A DNA stretch of 64,000 nt, from assembly GCA_945874665.1 (NCBI GenBank), contig CAMCHJ010000005.1:1-64000 (forward strand), given 5' to 3'. The first letter of the stretch is position 1. Every line of letters starts with the position of its first letter. Source of the DNA: Chitinophaga pinensis (lineage in GTDB: Bacteria; Bacteroidota; Bacteroidia; UBA7662). Both the position numbers and the translations under genes were made by a program. This document shows, in pieces, positions 29,916-40,766 of this stretch. The notes under the pieces were generated by a model. It saw nothing but the letters and a program-made list of their open reading frames with translations, had not been told where the DNA came from and did no database searches.

Positions 29916-31388
29916 ATGGCAAAAGAAATAACGCCCAGAGATAAAGATTATTCGCAGTGGTACAATGATTTGGTAATCAAAGCCGGCTTGGCCGATTACT
30001 CTGCCGTAAGAGGCTGTATGGTAATTAAGCCGTATGGCTTTGCCATTTGGGAGCGGATGCGTGATGCACTCGATGCGAAATTTAAAGAAACGGGTCACAG
30101 CAATGCTTATTTCCCACTTTTTATCCCAAAGTCGTTTTTCAGTAAAGAGGCCAGTCATGTGGAAGGTTTCGCCAAAGAATGTGCTGTTGTAACGCACTAC
30201 CGTTTGAAAAACGGAGAAAATGGGGAAATCATTGTGGACCCAGAAGCAAAGTTGGAAGAAGAATTGATTGTACGTCCTACCTCAGAAACCATCATCTGGA
30301 ACACTTACCGCGATTGGATTCAGAGCTACCGCGATTTGCCATTGTTGATTAACCAGTGGGCCAATGTAGTGCGCTGGGAAATGCGTACGCGCTTGTTTTT
30401 GCGCACCACCGAATTTTTATGGCAAGAAGGCCACACCGCCCACGCTACTGCTGAAGAGGCGGTAGAAGAAACCCTCAAAATGTTGCACGTTTACGCAGAT
30501 TTTGCAGAAAATTGGATGTCGGTTCCCGTAATCAAAGGCGTAAAAACCGCCAACGAGCGTTTTGCTGGCGCCATCGACACCTATTGCATTGAAGCATTGA
30601 TGCAAGACGGCAAGGCCTTGCAAGCCGGCACTTCTCACTTCTTGGGCCAAAACTTCGCCAAAGCTTTTGATGTGCAGTTTGCTACAGCTGAAGGCACCCG
30701 GGAGTTTGTTTGGGCTACTTCTTGGGGTGTTTCAACCCGCTTGATGGGGGCTTTGGTGATGGCGCACAGCGATGACGACGGCTTGGTGCTGCCTCCAAAA
30801 CTGGCACCAATCGAAGTGGTGATTGTACCTATTTACAAAGGCGAAGAAAGCATTGGAGTCCTGAAAGAAGCCGGCAACAACATCAAAAAATCGCTCGAAA
30901 GCCTCAATATCCGCGTAAAATTTGATGACGATGAGAAATCGCGCCCCGGCTACAAATTCGCAGACTCAGAGCTCAAAGGCATTCCCGTTCGCATTGCGTT
31001 AGGCATGCGCGACCTCGAAAACGGCACAGTGGAAGTGGCGCGTCGCGATACCAAGGAAAAAGAAGTGCTTCAAATCACTGATTTGGAAATTAAAATAAAG
31101 CACCTTTTGGAGCAGATTCAAACCAACATCTACCAAAAAGCACTTGATTTTAGAACAGACATGACGCACAAGGCAGATAGCTGGGAGGAGTTTGTGGACT
31201 TGCTCGAAAACAAAGGCGGCTTTATTGCGGCACATTGGGACGGCACGCCAGAAACCGAACAGGCTATCAAAGACAAAACCAAAGCCACCATTCGTTGTAT
31301 CCCGATTGACAATGTGTTGGAAGCTGGCAAATGCATTTTAACTGGACAGCCAAGCACCCAACGCGTGCTTTTTGCCAGGGCTTACTAA
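29916..31388 (+). CDS. proS: Prolyl-tRNA synthetase (short, archaeal/eukaryote-like type)
   Basis: [46 protein letters not shown]; class-II motifs [21 protein letters not shown]. Confidence 0.97.
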   Translation: MAKEITPRDKDYSQWYNDLVIKAGLADYSAVRGCMVIKPYGFAIWERMRDALDAKFKETGHSNAYFPLFIPKSFFSKEASHVEGFAKECAVVTHYRLKNGENGEIIVDPEAKLEEELIVRPTSETIIWNTYRDWIQSYRDLPLLINQWANVVRWEMRTRLFLRTTEFLWQEGHTAHATAEEAVEETLKMLHVYADFAENWMSVPVIKGVKTANERFAGAIDTYCIEALMQDGKALQAGTSHFLGQNFAKAFDVQFATAEGTREFVWATSWGVSTRLMGALVMAHSDDDGLVLPPKLAPIEVVIVPIYKGEESIGVLKEAGNNIKKSLESLNIRVKFDDDEKSRPGYKFADSELKGIPVRIALGMRDLENGTVEVARRDTKEKEVLQITDLEIKIKHLLEQIQTNIYQKALDFRTDMTHKADSWEEFVDLLENKGGFIAAHWDGTPETEQAIKDKTKATIRCIPIDNVLEAGKCILTGQPSTQRVLFARAY

Positions 31389-31401
31389 AGCATCATCACG
31401 C

Positions 31402-31438
31402 AAAAAAGCGGTCCTCTACTCGAGTGACCGCTTTTTTT
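31402..31438. terminator. Likely bidirectional terminator between proS and folA
   Basis: AAAAAAGCGGTC...GACCGCTTTTTTT symmetric stem with A/T flanks between convergent genes. Confidence 0.85.
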
Positions 31439-31464
31439 GTGCCTGTGCGAAACAAGCAATCTGC

Positions 31465-31941
31465 TTATCTTCTGAACAAATCGATGAACTGGTACTCGAG
31501 ACCTTCGTCGGTTTGGAAGCGTGGACTGATGTTGTGCATGAGCCACTCATCTCCTATTTCTGGGAAAAAAGCATCCCCCTCAAAATCGGCATACACACGC
31601 GTGAGGTATATTTTTTTAACCTGTGGCAGCGACTGGGCGTAAATTTCGCCGCCCCCAATGATAAAAGTTTCCTCATCGGGCACGCTGTGGCGCACGGCGG
31701 CCTCGAGACTTGGCACCACTACACAACCAGGCACTTGGTAATTGGGCTGGCGCGAAATGATTACGAAGTTACGACCAGGCAGAGGCCTGCCGATGCTTTC
31801 GTAGGTTTTGCGGCCCATGATGCAGGTTTTGCCCATAGTAAGGGCTTTAAAGCGTTTGAGATCGTCGGAAATGCGCCACAACAGTTCGTTGTTTTTGCCG
31901 ATGGCGTTGTTTTGGGAGGCGGCTACGATGATAGAGAGCAA
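31465..31941 (-). CDS. folA: Dihydrofolate reductase
   Basis: MLSIIVAASQNNAIGKNNELLWRISDDLKRFKALTMGKTCIMGRKTYESIGRPLPGR. Confidence 0.97.
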   Translation of the reverse strand: MLSIIVAASQNNAIGKNNELLWRISDDLKRFKALTMGKTCIMGRKTYESIGRPLPGRNFVIISRQPNYQVPGCVVVPSLEAAVRHSVPDEETFIIGGGEIYAQSLPQVKKIYLTRVYADFEGDAFFPEIGDEWLMHNISPRFQTDEGLEYQFIDLFRR

Positions 31942-31967
31942 GTGCTAATTTTAAAGACTAGTTATGA

Positions 31968-32762
31968 TCAAATGGCCACTGGCGCTTTGATGTGCGGATG
32001 TGGATGGTAATCAAGCAACTCGAAATCCTCCATTTTAAAATCGAATATATTCCTAACGGCGGGGTTGATTTTCATTTTGGGTAATGGACGTGATTCGCGA
32101 CTCAACTGCAACTCGGTTTGTTCGAGGTGATTGAGGTACAGGTGTGCATCTCCGAAAGTGTGTACAAAATCGCCTGGCTCGAGGCCACATACTTGCGCTA
32201 CCATCATGGTCAATAGCGCGTAAGAAGCAATGTTAAAAGGAACACCTAAAAAAATATCGGCGGAGCGTTGGTAAAGCTGACAGCTGAGTTTGCCATCAGC
32301 CACATAAAACTGAAAAAAGGCGTGGCAAGGCGGCAGGGCCATGTGTTCAATTTCGCCTACGTTCCAAGCCGAAACGATGATGCGGCGCGAATCTGGATTT
32401 TTTTTAAGGGTTTCGATTACCTGACTGATTTGATCAATGTGTCGGCCGTCGGCGGTAGGCCAACTGCGCCACTGGTAGCCATAAATGGGGCCCAGCTCAC
32501 CATCTTCGCGTGCCCATTCATCCCAAATGCTTACCCCATTTTCTTTGAGGTAGGCCACATTGGTTTCGCCCTTCAAAAACCACAATAATTCGTGTATAAT
32601 TGATCTTAAATGCAGCTTTTTGGTCGTAACCAACGGAAAGCCATCTTGCAAATTAAAGCGCATTTGATAACCGAAAACACTGATGGTACCCGTCCCGGTA
32701 CGGTCCTCTTTGCGTGCACCATTGTCGCGCACGTGCTGCATCAAATCGTGGTATTGCTTCAT
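31968..32762 (-). CDS. thyA: Thymidylate synthase
   Basis: [38 protein letters not shown]...[13 protein letters not shown]. Confidence 0.98.
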   Translation of the reverse strand: MKQYHDLMQHVRDNGARKEDRTGTGTISVFGYQMRFNLQDGFPLVTTKKLHLRSIIHELLWFLKGETNVAYLKENGVSIWDEWAREDGELGPIYGYQWRSWPTADGRHIDQISQVIETLKKNPDSRRIIVSAWNVGEIEHMALPPCHAFFQFYVADGKLSCQLYQRSADIFLGVPFNIASYALLTMMVAQVCGLEPGDFVHTFGDAHLYLNHLEQTELQLSRESRPLPKMKINPAVRNIFDFKMEDFELLDYHPHPHIKAPVAI

Positions 32763-32837
32763 CCTTATCCTGAATTACAACTCAAAAAAACGGCATTCTA
32801 GCCAAAGTATTTGCACAACTTATCCGCTTTCTGATGG

Positions 32838-34142
32838 CTACTGCTTGATAACTTTTTGTCGGTGATAAATACCGCTGGTTTTGGTCTCTAAAAAGTACAA
32901 ACCCGGTGCTATTTGAGATGTATGCAGTGGTAGGGTCATGCTTTGCACATGAATCCGTCCAGCTAGATCGTAAAGCGTATAAACGGCGTTGGGCAGCGCT
33001 TCAGTAAGTGATAAGGTGCTGCTAAAAGGGTTGGGATAAACTTGAGGCTGCACCTGTAGCCGCTTTTCAGCCACCGAAATGGGAGTGCAAATAACCGCTT
33101 GTAGGTATTGCCAAAGGGTATCGGCATAAAAAGTGGGTACCAAACCGGTATTGGGATTGTCACCAACCCGTACCACCACCAAGTTTTGTGAAGGTGAAAC
33201 CATGATGAGCTGACCGTCCCTGCCCATGGCTGAATAGGTGTCCATGGGGGCATTGGGCAGCAAAGGACCAGGAAAAGTGAATTGTGTTTGCGGCAATTTG
33301 TAACTGCTTTTGCCATTGAGCCACCAAAGGTACCCGTAAGCTGGATTTAGCGCCTGCGAACTGTTAACCATTTGCCGAAAATAAGCGGTGTCGTTTAAAA
33401 CAGTGGTGGTGTTCCATTTACCTTGGTTAAGCATGAGCAATCCAAAGCGTGCCATCATGCGGGGGGTGCTAAAAAACACTTGGTTATAACCGATGGGCAG
33501 AAAAAGTCCGTTAAAACCCGTGCTTGGCCTCAACTTCTGCTGCACATACATATTGTTGCTCACACCAGTAGCCGACCGAATCACCTCGTCGAGCAAGGTG
33601 TAGGGGGCATTGTGGTAAGCCCAGCGTGTGCCGGCATCTTGGAGATAAAGTAAGCAGCTGTCGTCTGTGCAATCGGCGTTGCCAGTGGCATCGTTTAGTC
33701 CTGAAGTCATACTGAGCTGGTGCACTACCTTTATCAAACCTTCTTTGTTCGCCGGTGCACTGGTCCAGCCATTGCCCAAATACTTACTGCTGCTGTCCTG
33801 CAAGCTGAGCAAACCTTCCGCCTTGGCTATCCCAATCAAAAAAGCGGTAAGCGATTTTCCAGCGGAAGCCCAGTACCAAACGCTGTCTGCCGTAAAGCCG
33901 TCGAAATATTGTTCAAGCACAATTTTGCCATCTTTCAAAACGATAAAACCTTTGCTATTGGTTTGGTTGAGATAGCTGTTAAGCGCTGGAATTTCGGAAG
34001 TGCACCATTGCAGGGCAGCGGGCGACTGTGTATCCCATGCGCTCTCTACAGTTGGTGGAAAATAAAGCGATTGGGCAGCGCCTGGCGCAGAAACGCCCAT
34101 AAATGCCGCTAAAAGCAATACAGAGGTCCAAAAAACCTTCAC
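32838..34142 (-). CDS. Serine hydrolase (class C beta-lactamase-like) with T9SS C-terminal sorting domain
   Basis: ASAGKSLTAF (SxxK), YHN motif; C-terminal VYPNPFSSTLSLTEALPNAVYTLYDLAGR. GTG start at 34142 gives a good signal peptide. Confidence 0.85.
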   Translation of the reverse strand: MKVFWTSVLLLAAFMGVSAPGAAQSLYFPPTVESAWDTQSPAALQWCTSEIPALNSYLNQTNSKGFIVLKDGKIVLEQYFDGFTADSVWYWASAGKSLTAFLIGIAKAEGLLSLQDSSSKYLGNGWTSAPANKEGLIKVVHQLSMTSGLNDATGNADCTDDSCLLYLQDAGTRWAYHNAPYTLLDEVIRSATGVSNNMYVQQKLRPSTGFNGLFLPIGYNQVFFSTPRMMARFGLLMLNQGKWNTTTVLNDTAYFRQMVNSSQALNPAYGYLWWLNGKSSYKLPQTQFTFPGPLLPNAPMDTYSAMGRDGQLIMVSPSQNLVVVRVGDNPNTGLVPTFYADTLWQYLQAVICTPISVAEKRLQVQPQVYPNPFSSTLSLTEALPNAVYTLYDLAGRIHVQSMTLPLHTSQIAPGLYFLETKTSGIYHRQKVIKQ

Positions 34143-34143
34143 A

Positions 34144-35187
34144 CTACCGGGCAACCACTGCCTTTTCGGTGTACACACCATACTGACCATATACCCTCAG
34201 GGTGTATATACCACTTTGTAAATCACGAACATCGATGCCAGCTTGGGGTTTGCCTTGGAAGGCCTTGACGAGCTTGCCATATTCATCAAACATCTGCACA
34301 GCTTCGATGCGGTCAATACTATTCACGGCCAAATACAAGACATCGCTGACAGGGTTTGGGTACAATAAAACTTTGCCTGCTTCGACTTGAACCTTGGCTG
34401 GCGGCACCAAAACGGGTGCATTATAGCGGTATTGAATCGAATTGGGAGTGAATTGACCGAAAAAGCTGGTCCCTGTAGCTTTGAGGATGGGAGCTTTTTC
34501 GTTTTTGGCAAGCCAATAATATTGAACTTCCGTGCGTATGGGAATGCCAATCGTAAACCCATTAAAAGTGATAGAATCGAGGGTGCGAACGGTGCTTTTT
34601 ACCCGCAAACAGTCGAAAGTACCTTGTGGTGTTTTGATGGTCCCCCAGCCATCCACTTCCGTTTTACGGCCGCCGCGGCTGAGGTACTCCCCTACGGTAG
34701 GAATGCTAAGACTAAATGCAAAAGTGCTCGTGTCGCTGCGCAGGTACGTTAAAGGCAGAAAAAAAACTTCATCAGGATCTGTAAAAAACGCAGGCAAGGG
34801 CAATCCTGTTACCGTAAAGCCTTTGCCCGTTACTGCAAAACGGTTGTTGTTGAGGTTGTAGAAATCATAGAGCTGTTCCAATTCAACAACAAACAAACTG
34901 AGACTTTCTTGCACCTGCCTTCCATATGCCGTTAAAAAGAAAAAATAAGGGGTTTGAATACCTAATCGGTAGCTCCAGAGCTCATCGGTGGTAGGCTGCA
35001 AATCAGAAAAATCCCAGTTTTTATTAGGCCCAGTGGCTGCCAAACGGGAACCAAAATTTGGAGGAATCGTTGCATTCATTACCCGTATTGTATCCCCACT
35101 TTGGGGCATTTCGGCTCGATTGATGCTGATCTGAGCTTCGGCAGACAAGCAAAAAATAGCCCAAAAAGCGAATAATGCTATTTTCAT
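34144..35187 (-). CDS. T9SS type A sorting domain-containing protein
   Basis: MKIALFAFWAIFCLSAEAQ signal peptide; C-terminal LLYPNPVSDVLYLAV...GIYTLRVYGQYGVYTEKAVVAR. Confidence 0.85.
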   Translation of the reverse strand: MKIALFAFWAIFCLSAEAQISINRAEMPQSGDTIRVMNATIPPNFGSRLAATGPNKNWDFSDLQPTTDELWSYRLGIQTPYFFFLTAYGRQVQESLSLFVVELEQLYDFYNLNNNRFAVTGKGFTVTGLPLPAFFTDPDEVFFLPLTYLRSDTSTFAFSLSIPTVGEYLSRGGRKTEVDGWGTIKTPQGTFDCLRVKSTVRTLDSITFNGFTIGIPIRTEVQYYWLAKNEKAPILKATGTSFFGQFTPNSIQYRYNAPVLVPPAKVQVEAGKVLLYPNPVSDVLYLAVNSIDRIEAVQMFDEYGKLVKAFQGKPQAGIDVRDLQSGIYTLRVYGQYGVYTEKAVVAR

Positions 35188-35288
35188 ACAACAGGTTTTG
35201 ATAAAGTTAAAGTTAAGAGAAATATTGATATGTTCGGAGCCTTCTAAAATGGCCAAAACAAGCTTAACTTCGTTCAGAAATTAACCGT

Positions 35289-36524
35289 ATGCGCGCAGAA
35301 ATCATTACCATTGGAGACGAAATACTGATTGGGCAAATTATAGACACCAATTCGGCTTGGCTCGGGCAACAGCTGAGCAGCATTGGCATTCAAGTGGTGC
35401 AAATTAGCTCCGTAAGTGACCAAGCCGCAGTGATCGTTGAGGCTTTGGAAGAGGCGCAGCGGCGCGCAGAGCTGGTTTTGATTACAGGTGGTTTGGGGCC
35501 TACTAAAGATGATGTAACGAAACATACTTTGGTAGATTATTTTGGCGCGAAGCTCGTTACCAATGAGTCGGTACTGCTGCAACTGCGTGCCTGGTTTGAG
35601 CAGCGCGGCCGTAAAATGAGTGAAATGAACGAGCGCCAGGCCGATTTGCCCGACAACTGTGAGCTTTTGCAAAACAGTTTGGGCACCGCACAAGGCATGC
35701 TCTGGCGGAAAAATGGCAAACTCATTTTGAGCATGCCCGGTGTACCCTACGAGATGAAACACATTGTAAGCGAGCGGTTGTTGCCCTTGCTTCGAAAAGA
35801 ATTTGAGTTGCCGATTATTGTGCACCGCACCATAATGACTTGTGGCATGGTGGAGTCGCGGATAGCAGAATTGGTAGCAGATGTTGAAGCTGACCTCCCA
35901 CCACACATCAAATTGGCTTTTTTACCGAGGCCCGGCATTGTACGGCTGCGTTTAAGTGCCTTAGGGAACCAGCGAGAGCCACTGGAAAAAGAAGTAGCTA
36001 CGTATGAACAGCGTTTTGTGCAGCTACTCGGTCACCATGTTTTTGGCTACGATGATGTACGTCTAGAAGCAGCCATCGGTGAAGCTTTACTAAAACGCCA
36101 AGGCAAGATAGCCACCGCAGAAAGTTGCACTGGAGGCACCATTGCCAGCATGATCAGTAGTGTTGCTGGCGCAAGTGCTTATTTTATGGGTTCTGTTGTG
36201 AGCTACAGCAATGAAGCCAAAATAGATTTACTGGGCGTACAACCCGATACCATCGCAAATCATGGTGCGGTAAGCGAACAAACGGTGGCTGAAATGGCGC
36301 AGGCAGTGAAGCAAAAGTTTGGTACAGACTACAGCATAGCTGTGAGCGGAATTGCTGGTCCCGCCGGCGGCACACCAGAAAAACCCGTTGGCACTGTGTG
36401 CTTTGCGGTAAGCGGCCCTACCGAAAATTGGCTGCGCACTTACAACTTTGGCACTGAGCGACAGCTCAATATTGAGCGGGCCTCTATGATGGCTTTGTAC
36501 CTGCTGTGGAAAATGATGCATTAA
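35289..36524 (+). CDS. cinA: Competence/damage-inducible protein CinA
   Basis: MoCF-like N-terminus (EIITIGDEILIGQIIDTNSAWLG) and CinA C-terminal domain (TAESCTGGTIASMISSVAGASAYFMGSVVSYSNEAK). Confidence 0.96.
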   Translation: MRAEIITIGDEILIGQIIDTNSAWLGQQLSSIGIQVVQISSVSDQAAVIVEALEEAQRRAELVLITGGLGPTKDDVTKHTLVDYFGAKLVTNESVLLQLRAWFEQRGRKMSEMNERQADLPDNCELLQNSLGTAQGMLWRKNGKLILSMPGVPYEMKHIVSERLLPLLRKEFELPIIVHRTIMTCGMVESRIAELVADVEADLPPHIKLAFLPRPGIVRLRLSALGNQREPLEKEVATYEQRFVQLLGHHVFGYDDVRLEAAIGEALLKRQGKIATAESCTGGTIASMISSVAGASAYFMGSVVSYSNEAKIDLLGVQPDTIANHGAVSEQTVAEMAQAVKQKFGTDYSIAVSGIAGPAGGTPEKPVGTVCFAVSGPTENWLRTYNFGTERQLNIERASMMALYLLWKMMH

Positions 36525-36525
36525 A

Positions 36526-36556
36526 TTGACCTTTCCAAGGCAAAAGCGTACCTTTG
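36526..36556 (+). promoter_or_regulatory. Bacteroidota-type promoter for E2 gene
   Basis: TTG-N20-TAccTTTG match to the Bacteroidota -33/-7 promoter. Confidence 0.65.
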
Positions 36557-36590
36557 CAAATCTTTATAATTCGACAATAAATAGCTAAGT

Positions 36591-37931
36591 ATGGCAAAGG
36601 TTGAGTTGCTGATGCCCAAAATGGGCGAAAGCATTATGGAGGCCACCATCCTCAAGTGGCTCAAAAAACCAGGCGACACCATCGCATTAGATGAAGCAGT
36701 GCTTGAAATTGCTACCGATAAGGTAGATTCCGAGGTGCCTTCGCCAGTAGCAGGCGTATTGGCCGCGTTAATGTTTGAAGAAGGTGCTGTTGTACCCGTA
36801 GGTGGTATTTTAGCCGTCATCGAAACCGAAGCAGGCGCTACAGTGAGTCCATCTCCGGCAGTTGCTGCCCCTGCTCCACAAGCTGCTAGTGCTCCAGTTG
36901 CTGCCGCTATGCCGGCCGAAACTGCCAATTTGAGCGCAGCCATCACCACAAAAATTGAAAGTCCGGCCGCTGGTCGTTTTTATTCCCCACTCGTGCTTAA
37001 CATCGCCAACCAAGAAGGCGTGTCGATGCAAGAACTGGAAAATCTGCCTGGCACCGGTAATGAAGGTCGCGTTACTAAAAAAGATATTCTACAATACGTT
37101 GCCGATAAAAAAGCAGGTAAAACTACGGCCAATGCTGCACCAGCAGCTGCCACAGCTACTGCTCCTGTGAGTAGTGGAGCTGCACCTGCCGCCAATGTTA
37201 CCCCAGCACCAAGCGTAGGCGGTAATATGGAAATCATTGAAATGGACCGCATGCGCCGCATGATTGCCGATAATATGATAGCATCGAAGCGCACTTCAGC
37301 ACACGTAACTTCCTTTGTGGAGGCCGACATGACCAATGTGGTGATGTGGCGCGACAAAGTGAAGAAGGAGTTTGAACAGCGTTATGGCGAAAAACTCACC
37401 TTCACCCCTATTTTTATTGAGGCAGCCGTTAAAGCCATTCAAGATTTCCCGATGATCAATGTATCGGTAGATGGCACCAACCTCATCGTTAAAAAAGACA
37501 TCAACATTGGCATGGCTGCGGCTTTGCCGAGTGGAAATTTGATTGTGCCTGTTATTCATAATGCAGATCAATACAATTTAGCGGGCTTGGCTAAACGTGT
37601 AAACGACTTAGCCAACCGTGCTCGGACCAATAAGCTCAAACCCGATGAAATTCAGGGCGGCACCTACACCATTTCAAACGTGGGTAGTTTTGGCAATGTA
37701 ATGGGCACACCTATTATTCCACAACCGCAAGTGGCCATCATGGCCGTTGGCGCTATTCGCAAGAAGCCAGCGGTAATCGAAACCGAGTCAGGTGATCTCA
37801 TCGGCATCCGCAGCATGATGTTCTTATCGCACTCCTACGACCACCGTGTGGTGGACGGTGCGTTGGGTGGCATGTTCGTACGCCGCATGGCTGATTATTT
37901 AGAGCAGTGGGACATGAATCGCCCCATCTAA
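36591..37931 (+). CDS. 2-oxo acid dehydrogenase E2 (dihydrolipoamide acyltransferase family)
   Basis: Lipoyl domain (EIATDKVDSEVPSPVAG), E3-binding domain, catalytic LSHSYDHRVVDGALGG. Confidence 0.95.
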   Translation: MAKVELLMPKMGESIMEATILKWLKKPGDTIALDEAVLEIATDKVDSEVPSPVAGVLAALMFEEGAVVPVGGILAVIETEAGATVSPSPAVAAPAPQAASAPVAAAMPAETANLSAAITTKIESPAAGRFYSPLVLNIANQEGVSMQELENLPGTGNEGRVTKKDILQYVADKKAGKTTANAAPAAATATAPVSSGAAPAANVTPAPSVGGNMEIIEMDRMRRMIADNMIASKRTSAHVTSFVEADMTNVVMWRDKVKKEFEQRYGEKLTFTPIFIEAAVKAIQDFPMINVSVDGTNLIVKKDINIGMAAALPSGNLIVPVIHNADQYNLAGLAKRVNDLANRARTNKLKPDEIQGGTYTISNVGSFGNVMGTPIIPQPQVAIMAVGAIRKKPAVIETESGDLIGIRSMMFLSHSYDHRVVDGALGGMFVRRMADYLEQWDMNRPI

Positions 37932-37944
37932 AGCCCGCTACATA

Positions 37945-37979
37945 CAAAAACCGCTGCCTTGAAGCAGCGGTTTTTTTGT
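37945..37979. terminator. Likely bidirectional terminator
   Basis: CAAAAACCGCTGC-cttgaa-GCAGCGGTTTTTTTG between convergent genes. Confidence 0.9.
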
Positions 37980-38006
37980 GCCCAAACAGACCAGCATTCC
38001 CTCTGT

Positions 38007-40688
38007 TTACTGCAAGCGCTGAAAGTCGTACCAAGCCCTGCGACGCGTAAGCTTGAGCTCCTGCAACATTCTTGCCTTGGCATTTAAGGTAAAAGTATAG
38101 GACCGAACAGAACCAAAAGGCACCAAATTAAAGCTCATCTCCCAACAATGTAAATCGCGATACAGATTGAGTGTTGTGATGGTCACTCTTTTATTTGTGA
38201 AGTCATAACCAGTGTTGTAACCGATTTTCCAGTTGGGAGTAACACTTACATCACCAGATAAAGTAATGGCCTGCGTGATGTTGTTTTGACCCAAAAAATA
38301 GTTCTTAGCAAAATTAAGCGTATAGTTAAAGCTGAGGTTATAGGGTACCGTCCAGTCAATAAAATGATCCCAATACTGCTGCCTTAAAAACGCCTGTTCC
38401 CTGGCTTCCCCTTCATCGAGCGGTGCAGGCATTGGGGTATTAGCAAGCGGATTGCCGGGTACACGCTGCTTGTTGCCACTGCGGCTATTCGGCCGTATAG
38501 ACCCGCTAAACGTGAGGTTGGCATTTGATAAATCGGCAAGTTTAAAGTCATTGTTACCTGCGTACAATCGGTTAACGCGCCGACCATCAGCAGCCCGCTC
38601 ATAGGGGTCTAAAGTTCCTCCAAAAAGCAAGCTGAAATTATTGGTAAAGGTTGTTCGTCCTGTAAAATTTATGAAAGAAAGCTGAAAACTATCAGCCGCA
38701 AAATTGTACACCCCACCAAAATTAAAGGAATCGAAGATCTTAACTTTCTTCATAACTACTCCAGAATCGGTTTGCTGGCGGATTTTGGCTTCCAAATTAT
38801 TATCTACATTTAAGGAAATAGCGCCAGATCGACCCGCACTTGGCCCATTATAACCAAAGCCTTGCGCCCGGTTATATTGCCGAACCGTACCTAGGCTGTC
38901 GGTAACCACTGAGCCGTAAAATCCAAAGCGCTCATCTGCAAAATCAGGCGTAATGTTATAGCCCATCCTCGGATTTACCACATGACGGATGGCTGCCAAT
39001 TTACCCTTTTTAAACTGTTTCAGTCCGTAAATACGGGTGTTCAAGCTTAAATTGAAGCTGTAATCGTAATTTCTAAAAAAGCCATCCTCTATTTCAGTAA
39101 CAATACTGTCACCTGCTGGATCATAAAATTGCTGCTGCTGTTTAAAATTCCAGCGTTCGTTATAATTTAAACTGGGCGTTAGTTGAAAATACTTGGCAAT
39201 CACAAATGCCGATGTGCTGATGGGAATGCTGTGCTGAAATCCTGCATCCATCTTGTCTAAAATACTCCCAACAAACAGCGAGCTATCGAAATCATTGATG
39301 GTGTTCTTAAAATTAGTTTGATATGTAAAGCCGATTTTCTCATACCACCGCACTTCACCTACTTGCGTTTTGCGCTTAAATGGCTCTAATCGATTTACAC
39401 TGAAAGAGCCTTCTGGCAACGACAGATTTAACGCCCTTGTTTGTGTATTTTGACTGTGCCTAGCTGCCAAGCTCAACCGAAAGGGCTTGCTAGGAAACGA
39501 ACGGTTATAGCTGATGGAGGAGGCCAATTGGTTGTCTAAAAACTGCGTATTGGCCTGTGCCGTATTCCTCAAGAAGCTGCTGGTACCAGCTCGCACAGAG
39601 GCCGTGAACCTGCCATAGGGATTGGCTTTGGGGTCTTGCTGGTGCTGCCAATTCACAAAAAAGTCCCTATTTCTTGCGAAATCATCTGCCAAACGGTCCC
39701 CACGCTGTTGATTGCTGTAATTCACACTCAACCTGCCACTGTATTTGTACTTTTTGATATAGCTCGATTCAGGATTTATGCGAAAACTTCCCCACGAAAA
39801 AATATCTCCCTTCAACGCTAAATCTACGTAATCGTTGATGGCAAAATAATACCCTCCATTTCTCAAAAAGAAACCCAACTCCGGTGATCGGCCATACTCC
39901 GGTGGCAAAATACCTGATCGCTGTCCACGTTGGTTGGGAATGATGGCAAACGGGAGCCCGATGGGTACTGGTATACCTTCAACCACCATGTTGGCAGGAC
40001 CACTAACCACGCTTTTGCCGGGAATGATTTTGGCCTTGTACAGATTGAGATAAAAATGGGGATGATCGGTATTGTTGCAGGTAGTGAATTGGGTGTTTTT
40101 GATAAAAATTGTTTGATCTTGATTGAGCTTTACCTCTTTGCCAATGAGATACGATTCACCTTCATTGGTTACCATTTGAGAAATACGGGCTTTTTTGGTT
40201 CTGAAATTGTAAACCATTCGATTGCTTTCAAACACTTGGTCGCCGTCTTTGAAATTGGGCTTACCCATCTTGTTGCCCACACTGTCAAGTCCCGGCAAAG
40301 CAGTCACCTCGTTGGTTACCCAATTTTGATCAATAAAATGGGCTTTTAGGTTGATGGTTTCGTAATCTACCATGGCATCACCGTACAGTTTGGCGCCTTT
40401 GGTTCGTAAATTAAATACGATGCTATCGTTGGCTTGATATTTTACCTCAGATGTCAGGTCGTTGGCACGGCGCGGTTTGGCAGCGGCTATACTGTCTTGC
40501 GTATTCAACAAACTATCTCCTAACAAGAGGGAATCGCCACTTTGTGTGGCAAGACTATCCACCACATTGGTAGCAACGGCAGATTTAAGCACCCGACTGC
40601 TGTCTGGTACGCTTTTTGACAAATTTTGTCCGTACGACTGACCACTATAGTGGATAATAAACAGAACAATGAGGATAATCCGCCGCAC
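38007..40688 (-). CDS. LptD-like LPS assembly / OstA family outer membrane protein
   Basis: OstA-like N-terminal part (GAKLYGDAMVDYETINLKAHFIDQNWVTNEVTALPG...), GIPVPIGLPFAIIPNQRGQRSGILPPEYG; long barrel. GTG at 40688 gives a signal peptide and avoids overlap with the divergent amidase. Confidence 0.87.
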   Translation of the reverse strand: MRRIILIVLFIIHYSGQSYGQNLSKSVPDSSRVLKSAVATNVVDSLATQSGDSLLLGDSLLNTQDSIAAAKPRRANDLTSEVKYQANDSIVFNLRTKGAKLYGDAMVDYETINLKAHFIDQNWVTNEVTALPGLDSVGNKMGKPNFKDGDQVFESNRMVYNFRTKKARISQMVTNEGESYLIGKEVKLNQDQTIFIKNTQFTTCNNTDHPHFYLNLYKAKIIPGKSVVSGPANMVVEGIPVPIGLPFAIIPNQRGQRSGILPPEYGRSPELGFFLRNGGYYFAINDYVDLALKGDIFSWGSFRINPESSYIKKYKYSGRLSVNYSNQQRGDRLADDFARNRDFFVNWQHQQDPKANPYGRFTASVRAGTSSFLRNTAQANTQFLDNQLASSISYNRSFPSKPFRLSLAARHSQNTQTRALNLSLPEGSFSVNRLEPFKRKTQVGEVRWYEKIGFTYQTNFKNTINDFDSSLFVGSILDKMDAGFQHSIPISTSAFVIAKYFQLTPSLNYNERWNFKQQQQFYDPAGDSIVTEIEDGFFRNYDYSFNLSLNTRIYGLKQFKKGKLAAIRHVVNPRMGYNITPDFADERFGFYGSVVTDSLGTVRQYNRAQGFGYNGPSAGRSGAISLNVDNNLEAKIRQQTDSGVVMKKVKIFDSFNFGGVYNFAADSFQLSFINFTGRTTFTNNFSLLFGGTLDPYERAADGRRVNRLYAGNNDFKLADLSNANLTFSGSIRPNSRSGNKQRVPGNPLANTPMPAPLDEGEAREQAFLRQQYWDHFIDWTVPYNLSFNYTLNFAKNYFLGQNNITQAITLSGDVSVTPNWKIGYNTGYDFTNKRVTITTLNLYRDLHCWEMSFNLVPFGSVRSYTFTLNAKARMLQELKLTRRRAWYDFQRLQ

Positions 40689-40766
40689 GATAGATAAAAA
40701 AACCCGTAATACTGAGCTAACTTTGTTGTGAAATAAATTGGTCAAAAGTACGCAAACGATATCAAA

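Noticed and set aside
31372-32010. 212-aa + strand ORF
   Set aside because: Fully antisense to folA (and start of thyA region), which has clear family motifs; low-plausibility protein.
35274-35906. 210-aa - strand ORF
   Set aside because: Antisense to cinA with its conserved motifs; composition typical of shadow ORFs.
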